Below, in pieces: positions 22,455 to 37,400 of a stretch of 64,000 nucleotides of DNA. The stretch lies in contig BROG01000557.1 in NCBI GenBank assembly GCA_030159075.1, positions 422,001 to 486,000 on the forward strand. The letters are read 5' to 3'. Position 1 is the stretch's first letter. Each line of letters begins with the position of its first letter. Origin of the DNA: Atrina japonica (lineage: Eukaryota; Mollusca; Bivalvia; Pterioida; Pinnidae). The notes beneath the pieces were generated by a model that was not told where the DNA came from, did no database searches, and was given only the letters and a program-made list of their open reading frames with translations. The translations under genes and the position numbers were made by a program.

Positions 22455-25400
22455 GTAAGTAGAAATTGTTCTTCAATGTTGCAGCATACCAACAGATTCT
22501 GAGGGAGGGGGCTGACAGATTTTGGAAATAAATATTCTGGCCTTGAAAATAAATTATCTGCCCTCTACTAGCAAGAAAATAAATAATCTGACCTCACCTT
22601 GGGCCAAAGTTGTGTGAAAATTAAACCGCTCACTTCACTCGGCATGTTTCATTCTTCAATTTTTTTACGGCTCGCTATGCTCGCCATTTTTTTTTTTTGA
22701 ATTAAGAATCTCATATATATACACATTTTAATGCATAATTCAGTGATGGATTCAAGGGGCTTAAAAGGGAGTACGACCCATTTGGACGCCTAAATGTAGA
22801 TGTATGTACAGTAAAAATAAACTCAAAAAGCCCAGAATTGGATAAAAAATTGTATTTAAAATTGTATTGTGTTTAAAACCTCTAGATTTATAGATAAAAA
22901 GGTGAAAAATTCATAAAAATAAATAACCAAAATTTTCGCCCCTCGCTACGCTCGGCAAAAACAATTACATATTGTTCCTTCCATTTAACTTCAAATCATA
23001 GACCTGCCCTGACTTTGTCTGTATACATTGTATTTTTAATATCATGGCTTTTGACTACGCTTTGTTTTATTTCAGTTTCTCTTTAAATTGTTTGCCCTAC
23101 TACCGGTCTTCCGCGTAGGAACTGGCAAACTTTCTCACAAAATATCAGCTTATGTTCCAGCAGTTCTCGAATCTGCATTGACCAGAAGTGAGAGACTTCA
23201 TGGTTCAAAGCGCAATGCTCTAGGCTAACCACTTGGCCACGGAGGCCCCTCAAATACCAGTAAGGCTTCCAAATTATTGAATTGGGAAAGCGTCATACCT
23301 TCCTAAGGGTTCCTTATCACAATCTTTCCTCATAAAACTCCAATGTGCATTGAGGTTTGTATTTTATAACATTTTTGAATAGTATATACTTATTTTACCC
23401 CTCTACTCCCCCTTTGAAAAAATTCTAGATCTGCCACTGCAATTTATTACATTTTTGACCACATGACAATAGCGGAAAATAAATATTCTGTCCTGCGACG
23501 ATATGAAAATAAATAATCTGACTCGACAAAATTTGCCAGCCCCCATCGGTATCAAAGGGTCGTCCGCTATGCAGCTCACCAATGAAAACATAGTATCTCA
23601 GAAAGTCAACTTATTTTATGCAATTGATACAGATTTTAAGAAGTAGGTCAAATGGAATTATCTAGGTCATGAGGTTATTGCACTATTGGAAAGGATCTAT
23701 CAAAAGGAGATTTAAAAATATGAAAACTGTAGCCTGCTCCTCATATTTCAAAAGTTATATCAAAGGTAAAAGTTTTTTGTAAAGAAGGTAAAACAGCATT
23801 ATCTATGTCACGAAGTCAGCCATAGTACCATTTGTAAGTGCTAATTATAAGGATTGTAAATGTAAACTATAAAAGCTTCAGATTCTTTATCAAAACTAAT
23901 GCAATAGAGTATATAGATACAGTGATTGCCCAATATAAAGTATAGAGTTGACAACAAAAGGTACAGCAAAATACATGTACATTGTGTATGTTGAAATAAA
24001 ATTAAAATATCATCTAAACAAAAAATCTTGTATATGTTTTACTTTGTTCAATAGATAATTTTTAAAATCTTGACATGATAAATTAGGCTTGTACAAATAT
24101 TTTACTATTTCTGGAGCTAAGCAGTTGAACCAGTTTAAAAAAAACCAGATGAACAAGTAATGTAGTATGGCTTGATGTAGCGCCGTCTAAGATCTTCATA
24201 CACTGGGTATAATAAAAAAATGTATTTCATCCTCCAGATCGTTCCTATTACATAATGTACATATTCTATTATCTCTGGGGACGTTATTATACCTACCCGC
24301 CTCAATATTCAAAGAGTGTGAATGTAAACGGTATTTACATAAAATTGCTTTATATTTTTGAATCTTTGGCCTATCAAGATATACCTGAAATTGAAATCTG
24401 TCAATATGTAAAGGATACATTTAGACGATCCTTCAATTAACTTAACAAACCTTGCAGAAAATTATCATATATACACTGAGAATACATATGTAAAACTATT
24501 TCTCATTGATCACATATTGGTTATCTCATACATAATTAAATCCATCTGAATATAAATAATTTTTAATGTGTACCACACAGTTATCCTTACAATTAGGTTT
24601 ACGATGAGGAAGATGGACAAGCTCGTCGTAACAAGCCTTTAGTATGCAGTTATCTGTATGTTTGAACCAATATTTAATCATAATTAGTTTTCTGCGTATC
24701 TGCTTAGAATAACGCCCATGTTCATAGTAAACCATTACATTATTTGTACTTTTTCTAACCCTAAGAAAATTTTTTAAAAATTGAATATGCACTTTTTCAA
24801 TATCAAGACCATTATGAAACATCCAGACTTCTCCACCGTTGCTATATATGTATCAAATAATGAAAGTTGAGCCCCCAATTAGCGGCGTTCTTTAATTTGA
24901 CATTTAGATATATCGACGACGTTTTGTCAATTAATAATGACAATTTTCATACATATGTCAATGCGACATATCCCAACGAAATAGAAATTAAGGATACAAC
25001 AGAATCAAGCACACATGCTTCATACTTAAACATTTTACTAACCATAGACACAGATGGGAAATTAACAACTAAGCTATACGACAAACGCGACGATTTTGGC
25101 TTTCCCATCGTAAATTTTCCAAATTTAAGTAGTAATATCCCACAATCACCCGCATATGGAGTTTATATTTCACGAATGATCAGATATGCCAGGGCGTGTT
25201 CACCATATGAACATTTCGTATACAGAGGTAAACTACTCACTGACAAATTATTAACACAGTGATATCGAAAATCGCATTTAATGTCAAAGTTCCGCAAATT
25301 TTACGGTCGGTATAACAGTCTTGTTTGCGACTACTCTGTTTCACTAAGTGAAATGTTGAGTTACCTGTTTGATGGCGGTCTGTACCAATTATGAAGAGGA

Positions 25401-26173
25401 TTCGGTCCTCACGTATTTTATTTTAATTTGATTGGACTTACGGCGGGTGTGACCGGTCGACAGGGGATATTTTCTCCTCCATGGCACCTGATCCCACCTC
25501 TTGATTTTGAGAGGTCCGCGTTTGTCCATTTTTACCAGATTTGTACCTATAACCTGGACATCCTAATGATTTATACCTGGGACTTTGTATATTAAACATA
25601 TACTGTTTCGTTGACTTAAATAATAATTAAATCCGACCTTGCGTGGCCAATGTTTGTTGTGTCAATGTAAATTTACCATTATAATTGAAGTTACGACCAA
25701 GATAAAATTGTCAACTACTTCGATAGCCTGACCTCCCAAAAACGGTGTTCATCTCTTTTACCTTTCTTATATTTTCTAAAAATAAAAATTTTGTTTTTTT
25801 TCCCACAAGCTATACTCCCTATAGCCATACGTTATAGCCAAGGTTGGTGCTTTTAATTAAAATAGGTCAGTTATCATTATCTAGGACTTAAGATCAAAGA
25901 TCATACCACCATTTGAACGAACTGATGAAATATCAAAGTTCTACACATTAGATTTCAAATGTTATAACCAATTGTAATGATTTTAAAGAGGAGATCCAAT
26001 AGCATTATCTAGGTTACAAGGTCAAAGGAAAAGAAAGTAAATTTATAGTTTAATACAAAAAAAATTATTTTTACAAAGATAAAAGACCCGATCTCTTTAT
26101 TCGCCGGGTGGTAAGAGAGTATTAAAATTGGACTTGTCATACTGATCTCTCTCTCTCTCTGTCTCTCTCTCTG

Positions 26174-26223
<50 letters not shown>

Positions 26224-29200
26224 GCCATTTCATTATTACAAGTGATATTTTCGAAAATACAGACTTTTTATTGTACCATTGTTACAAAATTATGTATACA
26301 AACAAAATTCATACAAAAGTAAACGATATATCAGTGATATTTTCATTTACACAAAAAATTATTTCCGAATTAGATAAAACAAGTATACAAACAATTGCTT
26401 TTCATGTTCACATTTAATCTTAAATTTCGCAATGTTAAACAATCTAGATAATTATTTCAGACAATGGCATCAATTTCTCTATTGTGACATCGTTGTAAAC
26501 TCCACGGTCTTATGACGGAGATAAAATGTATTTTTAATCAGTAACAAGATATGACTTTATTTATTTGTGTTAAAACATTACTTGTTTATCATTATCAGGC
26601 ATCCGTTTGACACTTATGATATCAACAACAGTTACTACAGTGGGACTTGGATTAAGATGTATAACAACTGAAAGGCGTACAGCTACATGGTAAATACAAG
26701 CCTCTTAAATTTAACATTTGATATGTAATTGAATAATATCTTGTATCATTCGGTACAATATATAATAAAACAGTATATCTACTGTCATCCGGCAGAATAT
26801 GTAAATAAAGGTGATAGGAAATGAATTTCATAAAACTTTTGTAAAGTAAAAGAATATGAAGAAAATATATATTTAAAAAGATGCACACCTTTAAGAATAA
26901 TATCTCATCATAATGCGTTGTTTGGTCGCCTTTTACAGACCTCGAGAAACGCCATGCGGTCCGGGTTATCGCTCCTGTCTGTGACGTCACACGTGTACAA
27001 TTTCTCACAAGAAAACAATGCAAAGCAGCAGATGTAAAGATACCGCCGACTCTAATCGGGCGAGGTGTAAAAATCGCTGAAGCGTGAAGACTAGTTATTG
27101 TACCAATTTACTAATAAACCAGAAGAAAAGTTTAATAAATTAGGTAATAATAACTTTTCATTTGAGTGTTTCAGCACTACATGCCCGTAAATTGACTAAC
27201 GCTGTATATTTTACATGTGATCGCATCTGGTTGTTAAAAGAAAATAGACCAATATACAGCTAGGAAGCTTAATGGTTTTACACTGGGAAATTTAAGGTAA
27301 TGTTTGAGATTTTTTTCTCCATATATTGTACGCAAAGGAGATGCGACAGAAGACAGAAAGAACTAGAGAACAGTCAGGAGGAGGGTATTAATATAATCTA
27401 AAGAGCAGTCAGTATAAGGGTAGTAATATGATCTAGAGAAAAGTCAGGAGGAGGGTAGTAATATGATCTAGAGAACAGTCAGGAGGAGGGTAGTAATATG
27501 ATCTAGAGAGCAGTCAGGAGGAGGGTAGTAATATGATCTAGAGAGCAGTCAGGAGGAGGGTAATAATATGATTTAGTGAACAGTCAGGATGAGGGTAGTA
27601 ATATGATCTAGAGAACACTCAGGAGGAGGGTAGTAATATGATCTAGAGAACAGTCAGGAGGAGGGTAGTAATATGATCTAGAGAACAGTCAGGAGGAGGG
27701 TAGTATTATGATCTAGAGAACAGTCAGGATGAGGGTAGTAATATGATCTAGAGAGCAGTCAGGAGGAGGGTAGTAATTTGATCTAGTGAGCAGTCAGGAT
27801 GAGGATAGTAATATGATCTAGAGAGCAGTCAGAAGGAGGGTAGCAATTTGATCTAGTGAGCAGTCAGGAGGAGGGAAGTAATATGATCTAGTGAGCAGTA
27901 AGGAGGAGGGTAGTAATATGATCTAGAGAGCAGTCAGGAGGAGGGTAGTAATATGATCTAGAGAGCAGTCAGGAGGAGGGTAGTAATATGATCTAGAGAG
28001 CAGTCAGGAGGAGGGAAGTAATATGATCTAGAGAAGTCAGGAGGAGGGTAGAAATATGATCTAGAGAAGTCAGGAGGAGGGTAGAAATATGATCTAGTGA
28101 GCAGTCAGGAGGAGGGTAGAAATATGATCTAGAGAAGTCAGGAGGAGGGTAGAAATATGATCTAGTGAGCAGTCAGGAGGAGGGTAGAAATATGATATAG
28201 TGAGCAGTCAGGAGGAGGGAAGTAATATGATCTAGAGAAGTCAGGAGGAGGGTAGAAATATGATCTAGTGAGCAGTCAGGAGGAGGGTAGAAATATGATC
28301 TAGTGAGCAGTCAGGAGGAGGGTAGTAATATGATCTAGAGAAGTCAGGAGGAGGACTGTTTAATTCATCAGTTGGAAGTTCCTTATCGTTATCGTTTATT
28401 GTTGATTGTGTCGCAAAATATGAATTTAAGCGTATAGCCACTTGCGCTCTAGGTTTATCAAACGATTTTACTGCAGAAATCCGTCTAAACTTATTTGTAG
28501 TAATATAAAAAGTCTCAGATCAATAGAATGTCCAGGACATAGATACAAATCCGGTAAAAATGGACAAATACGAACCTATGGAAAGGGATGGGATCAGGTG
28601 CCATGGAGGAGTAAGCATCCTCTGTCGACCGGTCACACCCGCCGTGAGTCCACAGTCAAGTCCAATGAAATACGTGAGGAGTGAATCCTCGTCACAATTG
28701 GTACAGACGTCTCAACAACCGCCAACGAAAAGGCAACTCAAGATTTCACTTAGTAAAACAGAGTAATCACAAACAAGACTATTATACCGACCGTAAAATA
28801 TGCGGAACGTTGACATTAAACGCGGTTTTCGATATCCCTGTGTCAATAATTTGTCAGTGAGTAGTTTACCTCTGTATATGAAATCTTCATATGTTGTACA
28901 CGCCCTGTCATATCGGAACATTTGTGAAATATAAATTCAATATGCGGGTGACTGAGGGATATTACTACTTAAATGTGGAAAATGTACGATGGGAAAGCCG
29001 AAATTGTCGCGTTTGCCGTATTGCTTAGTTGCTAATTTCCCGTCTGTGTCTATATTAAGTAAAATGTCTATGGATGAACCGTGTGTGCTTGATTCTGTGG
29101 TATCTTTCTATGATTTCTAGTTCGCTGGGATATATCACATTGACATATGCATCTTCAATATCCGGTAGAATATGTAATAAAACAGTATCTATAATATACG

Positions 29201-31396
29201 GTAAAGTATGTTATAGAACAGTATCTACAATATCCGGTAGAATATGTAATAAAACAGTATCTACAATATCCGGTAGAACATGTAATAGAACAATATCTAC
29301 AATATCCGGTAGAATATGTAATAGAACAATATCTATAATATCCGGACGGATATATAAAAGAACAATATCTACAATCACCCGGTGGAATATGTAAAAAAAA
29401 ATCTACAATCATCCGGTAGAATATGTAATAGAACAGTATCTACAGTACTCGGTAGAATATGTAATTTAGCAGCAACTATAATCATCCGGTAGTTATTAAA
29501 ATTGCTGTTTGATTATATATATCCTTGGCGAATACTCTGTATAGATATGGGGAATGCAAATAACGTTACAAAATTCAATTTCGAATCTTACATTAACCAG
29601 GATAATTGATAAATGCTATTTGAACTAAATAATTACCCATCATCAATTTCCACATTGAAGTTATGATATCCCACAATCACCTGTATATGGTGTTTATAAC
29701 TCACAAATGATCCAATATGCCAGAGTATGTTCAGCATATGGACATTTCATATTAAACAGAGGCAAGCTACTTATTGGGGAGGTATTGTCATAGTGATATC
29801 GAAAATTGCGTTTGATAACAACTTTCCACAAAATTTACGGTCGGCAATATAAGCCTAAGTCTTCTTAACCAATAGACCTTTTTCTAGTTGTCACATTCCG
29901 TTCAATTTTGTGGAATAATTTGTACTCAGATAACGTGACGTCAACAGAAATGTGTTTTAGGTAATTTCCGGTTTCGTGATGTCTACATTGACGACATTCA
30001 TTATATCTTGTGCCAGGTCATTTGAGTAGGGGAAAGTTAAACTAAATGTTCATTCTTGTAAAATTGACATGTGTCATGCCTTTACGTTAGGCTACTTCTC
30101 AAATCTGGCTCTTTTCACTCTAAGTAATACATATTTCTGGTCACCTATGCGATAAACTCATTAACCGGAAGTTATGTAGAACACATTTTTCGTTGACGTA
30201 ATAAGGTATTCGGTTGTATTTCCACCTTGCTCTAAAACAACCGGTACCGTCCAATCTAAAGTAACCGGTACGACCCAATCTCATTCGGGCAGAAATATGC
30301 CCGGGATGTTAATGAGATTTGACGCTACTTTGTTTCATAGTAACGTATACAACATCAAACGTCTACCCTAAGCCTTGTTTATTTGCGACAGCGGTTAGCT
30401 TAAAGCTTTCTTGGGTGGTAGCATAAAATATAATATACAACATAACTCTATGTTTAAAGCTTGAAGTGCCAATTTTGTGGAATACAACGCGTAATTTGAT
30501 TGACTTATATAATAAGTCTCTTGACCAATCAGGTTCAACAATAGATTGGATCATACCGGTTGTCTATTAACGAATTGTAGTAGTCAGTCAGGGACCAGCT
30601 TATCATTGATGTTGCATAGCATTATTACGAACCATGTCGAAACAAAAGAGTTTAATTCCTCATTTATTCTATTTGAGTTAGACTGTGGACTGGCGGCGGG
30701 TGTGGCCGGTCAACATGAAGTGCTTACTCCTCCTTGGCACCTGATCCCACCTCTGAATTTCTAGTGTCTGTCCAATATTCACCATATTTGCATATTTGTC
30801 TCCCGGATACTTTGGTATATGTGATTTTTAGCCGGACTGTAGCGGTCGTCGAGTTGGTCGCAATCGTCTTTTCGGGCATATTTTGGTCTCCGTAGTACAT
30901 ACAGAATAAATGGTAATGCGTGCGCGATATGAAAAAGAGCATGAATGTTATGTAAATAAAAGTGTATTTAACTTTATCATTTCAATATGGACACGTTCTA
31001 AGCCTAAATGGTGTTGTTGTAAACGTCACAAACGAGATTTTACGAGACAAAAGCAATGCTAATATAAATCCAAAGAAACTAAACTATATCGCGGACAAGT
31101 GGATCTGATATGATTTCATACAGCTAGCTCAGTCAGTCATTTTCCTTTTAACTCAATCATTATAGCGAAGAATCGCCTAATTACTAATCAGTAATTGTAC
31201 CGTTTCATAATATTTTACACGGTGTCCTAAAAATTGGAAACTGCGTTATAGATTTTTAAATGTATTCAATACACACTGTCCGAGTGTCTCTGTTTATAAA
31301 TGTAGGCCATATTTATAGTAAACGGTAAATTTATTAAGTATAAATAAACAAAATAATTATTGCATTTATAAATAAATAAATATATAATTTATATAT

Positions 31397-31428
<32 letters not shown>

Positions 31429-34400
31429 CTACACGTATAAATGGATATTAAATAAATGTATGATTGGAAAAATTGGAAACTGCGTTATAGATTTTTAAAT
31501 GTATTCAATAAACACTGTCCGAGTGTCTCTGTTGATAAATGTAGGCCATATTTATAGTAAACGGTAAATTTATTAAATATAAATAAACAAAATAATTATT
31601 GGATTTATAAATAAATAAATAAATATATAATTTATATATTAGATAGATAGATAGATAGATAGATAGACTACACGTATAAATGGATATTAAATAAATGTTT
31701 GATTGGAATTTGTAAGAATAATGAAATAATAATATTAAAATTTTTTTGAGAGTATTGATGAATCAATAACACTATCAGAATGAAAATAGGCTGTAACATT
31801 ATTAGGGTATTTGTAAGCCCGGCGTTCAGTAATTTCAGTACTTTGTTTATATATTATATTTGTATGTTACTATATTTTCTGATGTGGTAAACATTCTTTA
31901 AATTCCAGGCTTATCTTTCTTGGACAATTTTTAAATGGACTAGGAGGAGCAGTGGATACAGTTGCCGCCACATTACTTTCGGAGACGTGGTTTCCTCCAA
32001 AGCAAAGAGTTACGGCTTCCGGAGTATCTTTATTATTTAGTGTTTTGGGTGGAGCAGTTGCATTCATTTTGGGTAAGTTTTTTTGTCGATGTTGTCGCTA
32101 AGTATATCCAAAAGTATAATCTATAGAAAACATCGGTAAACATAAGCACCATCAGTAAACAAACTCATTTCAAAAGTATGATTTTTCTATGTAAATTAAA
32201 GGCAACGCCATGACGTCATTTATTTGTTTGATATGTAGTATATGTATGTATAGTTTGATATATGACATCATTTGTAATTCAAGTATCTTTACAAATAAGC
32301 ATGCTTCCCCACCTCACTGGTTAAAACATACCAAGTGTCAGCGTGTTTATGTGTTCACAGAAATTTCAGACCTCGGGGATTAGCCATGGCTGAAAACCAG
32401 ACCTCGAGGATTAGCGATGGCTGAAAGTCAGGGATACAGTGGTTTTTCAGGTTTTTTTTGTATTAGATCCGTGTTAATGACCAGCGATCAGACACATGCC
32501 ATTGTAATAAACAGACAATGAACGTAAAATGTATTTTATCAATAGTCATTGATACAATTATAATTAATATTAAAGTAGATTATTTATATTTAGAATCAAT
32601 TTTCCAGGTCCTAACATTGTGCCTGAGCCAGAACAATATTGCATCTATAACATGTCTATGTAAGTAGCACTGACCACTCAGCTTGTTTTAAAGAAAGTTT
32701 TTATTTATATGTACACGTCGGCCATGTTAAGAATGATATATAACAATTCTTGGGATGTATTGGTGCAATTTATAAAACGATAGCAATGAAATTTATGATA
32801 CGTAAATAGACAAAACTACACATGTTTCTATCCGTATTGAATTCATCCACAAGTGTAGTCTGATGATACGGGCAGAAACATTTGTGTAGTTTTGTATTTA
32901 TTACATGTCCCTTATTTATCTATATGTGTACATAAATTTAAAATTCATTCCACTTAATATTTTGGATGACATGAATCCCATCTAGAAAAGTAGCTGCGGC
33001 AAAATTTCGGCATCCAACTATGGTGCAATATTATAAACATAATACCAAAGTTATATTGCTCAAGACAATATCGTTTCTGTCAATTAGACTTCATCAATTG
33101 AGCTCCAGTTTGAAATACGACGTTACATATTGCATGGACGTATTGAACTCTATATTGTAACTGTATGATTACACATGCATGTAATAAATAAAGTGTAAGT
33201 TTTATACTATTTGCAGTGAAGAATGCAACGCAACAATTACGAACAGTAAGTCCTGGTCATTTAACTAATTCACTTGACGTATGTTAATTTGTCAATACAA
33301 TTCACCGATTAGTATGACGTTCAGATTCGAATCTCGAATATTTGTCAAATTTTAGGTGATGATTTATAATACTAGACGAGTGTTACGTCATCTATACCTG
33401 GTACGACATCTGTTTTTGAGTCATATTATAATGTTGTTCAATTTTCGCGATAATTAAATAATGGCTACCCGTTTAACCTTTATCTATACTACATGATCAA
33501 CTGGTTAGGGTATTGGCGTTTTATTTCAATTTCCATTGTCTTTTCAAGTTAATTCCTTTCCAGACATTTATCTTTACTGTATGTGTATTTCATTCAATCA
33601 TTTCAACCTTGTGAATAGAGGTATTGGTATACAAAATTAAAGTGGCACAGAAAAAACAAAACAATACAGACTTTTCTTCAAAAATAGGTTGCAGAGAAAA
33701 AACATATTGCCTTGCACGGATTCCATGCATTACTGTAGTTCTATTGTTTTTGTGTCAACAAGTAGCTTGTCACCCCTGTTATAATTTAATTACCGAAAAT
33801 ACCATGCTTGTAGATGTCTTTACTCTAAAGCATATTGACATTTATAATTTCAGATCTACCACTTATTACAAGTCGAATAAAACTGTTGGACTACATAGGT
33901 GAGGGTCCCTTTTTCTGTGAACTATAAGAGAAAACAAAGTATTCTTTTTGTTTTCTTCCAGTTTCAGCCGTCGTAATAGTCTTGTGTTTTGTCAGCAATC
34001 GTATTGTTATCCTCTATACAGTTTTCATTTTAACCATCAATTATCATATGAACCATCAGTTATCATGTTAGCCATCAGTCATTGTATTAACCATCAGTTA
34101 TCATGTTAGCCATCAGTTATCATGTTAACTATCAGTTGTCATGTTAACATTTATCAGTTATCATGGTAACAGCAGTTATTATTAACCATCAGTTATCATG
34201 ACAACATCAGTTATCATATTAACCATCTGTTATCATGGCAACAGCAAATATCCTGTTAGCCAACATCTATCATGATTACCATCAGTTATCATGTCAACAT
34301 CAGTTATCATGTAAACAATCAGTTATCTGCAGTCTGTCTTATTTTGTTTGATTGACAATGTCCCTCCTGACCTCTAGTTCTTAAGGAGAAATAATACATG

Positions 34401-37400
34401 CAGTTGATTTGTGATATTTGTGCTTAAAATTTTCTCAAAAGAAAGAACTAGTTTAGTAGATTTTCATTTCAATATGATTTGTCTCTATAATTTGACAATA
34501 AGTGACAGTATTACAATAATAATTACATGGATCCAGTTGCACAATACATTGTTAAATTCAAATTGTTAACCAATGTTAAACCAATAGGTTAAGCATTGGG
34601 CATTAATCATCTGTGAGGTAAAGAATGCTATACACATTTATTATCGTGCAAAATAATGGTGTGCAGCATTTTGCTTAATATCTAATCCAATATCATGTTA
34701 ATTTCCCATCCGTTGATTTAATATCTTCAATATATAATTATTATATTTATTATCTGATAACCTTTTGGAGTTATCCTAATATGTATTGACTTTAAATGCT
34801 TCTACATCGTTATACATTCACTATTTGGAATATTTGTTCTCTTTAGAGTTTGGTTGGGCTGGTGTTATAATGTTGGCCGTTTTTGTGCATTTTCCGAATA
34901 AGCCCCCATTTCCTCCCAGTACAACAGCAGCTACAGACAGAATTAGTTTTATGGATGGACTTAAACTCATCATAAAGTAAGAAATTGTTAATAAAGGCGC
35001 TTTTTCGCAGAATTTCATTACCATTCTTTTATATTTTTTTCTGTTATAGAATATTTCTATTAACCTTAGTTTTATTCATTTCTATAATCTTAAGAAATGG
35101 GCGTTTCCATTTTGACTATGTAATATGTCCGAGGTCTGTAATGATGACATAAGGAGGACTGAGGGCAAATGCAGCTTATCGAGGGCCATTATTACAAACC
35201 AAGGAGGGGCCTCCGTGGCCGAGTGGTTAGAGTATTGCGCTTTAAATTACAAGGCCTCTCACCTCTGGTTCGAATCCCGCTAGGGTCATTTCGAATTAAG
35301 TGGGAAAGTTTGCCAGTTTTCTTGCGGAAGGTCGGTGGTCTTTACCCGGGTAACCGGGGTTTCTCCTCCATCAATAAAAACTGGACGCCATCATGTGACT
35401 GAAAGATTGTTGAGTATGGCGCAAAGCAAAAAATCAAATCAAATCAAAATCAAACAAACCAAGGACATATTACATTATCTGTATTGAAACACCAATTTCT
35501 TCACACTTTTGTAACCAAATCAACAATATATGAAAATAATTTTTTTCAATTTCAAACATTTTAAAATTGAGTGTAAATACAGTAAACCTAATTTGTGAGT
35601 TAGTCACGCTCACAACCAGAACTGTAGTGACGTAATAGTGGACATTTGGCAAATTGTAGACAATGTACACAGTACAGTTTTTATCTGTTCACAATGTACA
35701 CAATACAGTTTTTATCTGTTCACAATGTACACAATACAGTTTTTATCTGTTCACAATGTACACAGTACAGTTTTTATCTGTTCACAATGTACACAGTAGT
35801 TTTTATCTGTTCACAATGTACGCAGTACAGTTTTTATCTGTTCACAATGTACACAATACAGTTTTTATCTGTTCACAATGTACACAGTACAGTTTTTATC
35901 TTTTCATTTTGCATCAAACCATTACTAAGCATCATAAGCAACCACATATCTCCTACATTAAAGGGGCATTAGCTTTTTTTTTTCCTTCAGAAACATCTTT
36001 CATCTTACTACTTAGATTGATATACAATAATAAAAATGAGATATACACAGAAATAAAATTCCTATATATTTTGTGAAAATTGCTTGAAAAACCCAGTTTG
36101 GCAATTACTCACTCGCAATTGATAAAATTCTTAAATTCCTATATATTTTGTGAAAATTGCTTGAGAAACCCAGTTTGGCAATAATTCACTCGCAATTGAT
36201 AAAATTCTTAAATTCCTATATATTTTGTGAAAATTGCTTGAAAATCTCAGTTTGGCAATTATTCACTCGCAATTGATAAATTTCTTAAATTCCTATATAT
36301 TTTGTGAAAATTGCTCGAGAAATCCAGTTTGGCAATAATTCACTTGCAATTTATTAATTCAACGTTGTTATCTATCTATCTATCTATCAAAATCTGACCG
36401 CCATTTATTTTCTATTATCCAATGTACATACTTTACTCTACAGGATAGTTTATTGCAACTGCAGCCCTAGATAAGTGTTACAGAATGCTAAAACATCTCA
36501 ATAGACATTAATGTATGTTCTTTATAGCAATTAGATCTACATGACAGATAAAATAAGAAAGGTATCGAATTATAAAAGTTTTAATTATTTAAATTGTTTT
36601 AAGTTAATAAGAGCATCTAGTTATAAGTAACATTAATTTTTTAACTTTTGTTTTCAGAAATGTTTCATTTTGGAAACTGGCTTTGACATTTTCTGTATCC
36701 TCGGGCGTGTTTGGTATGTGGATATCTTCACTTGATGTTAATCTGAAGCATTTTGGAATATCTCAAGTATGTCATAATTTGATTCTGTTGTCAGTATTCT
36801 TTAACGTTATCTTAAATGTTTTTTTTTGTAAATTCCGAATGCACTTCATTATTTACAAATCACTATATCACAAACAAATTGTTCCGAGTGTACACTATTC
36901 TTCTCGCACAAAGTGTACTGCTGAAAATTCGATTGTCTGTCTTGTTTCTCTTGAGTGTTTTTGATATGTGCAGAGAAAACACGAAAAAACGTGCTGAAAG
37001 AACAAGACACTGGTAAACTCGTACTACCACATAACTTCAACTGTCAACATCCGTTTGACTATTGTGGCTGACGTCAATTTGAATGTTTAGGCTTTTACTA
37101 CATGTTTTCTGATCTGTAGTAGGACGGACGGATTAACAGAAGGACGCAGACTTAAGCTGTAGTCCCCACAGTTTCAGAGGAACCGCACTGAAAGTAGATG
37201 ATTCAATAATAATGTTTGAGCCATGAACATATGGACTCTGTCTAAGAAATAAAGGATGAAAAGTTCAAAGAAAACCACATGGCAGTGGGTGTGTAGATAC
37301 ACGTAGAAATATATATTGAACAAGAAGAAAATACATGTTAATCAAAGGAATTTACAAATGAGATTTAAGCTAGTGATGCATTACAGTAAATACATATATC

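Noticed and set aside
35220..35295. Functional tRNA gene
   Set aside because: A and B boxes are present, but the acceptor stem does not close, a SINE body and A-rich tail follow, and a 12-bp target-site duplication surrounds the whole unit.
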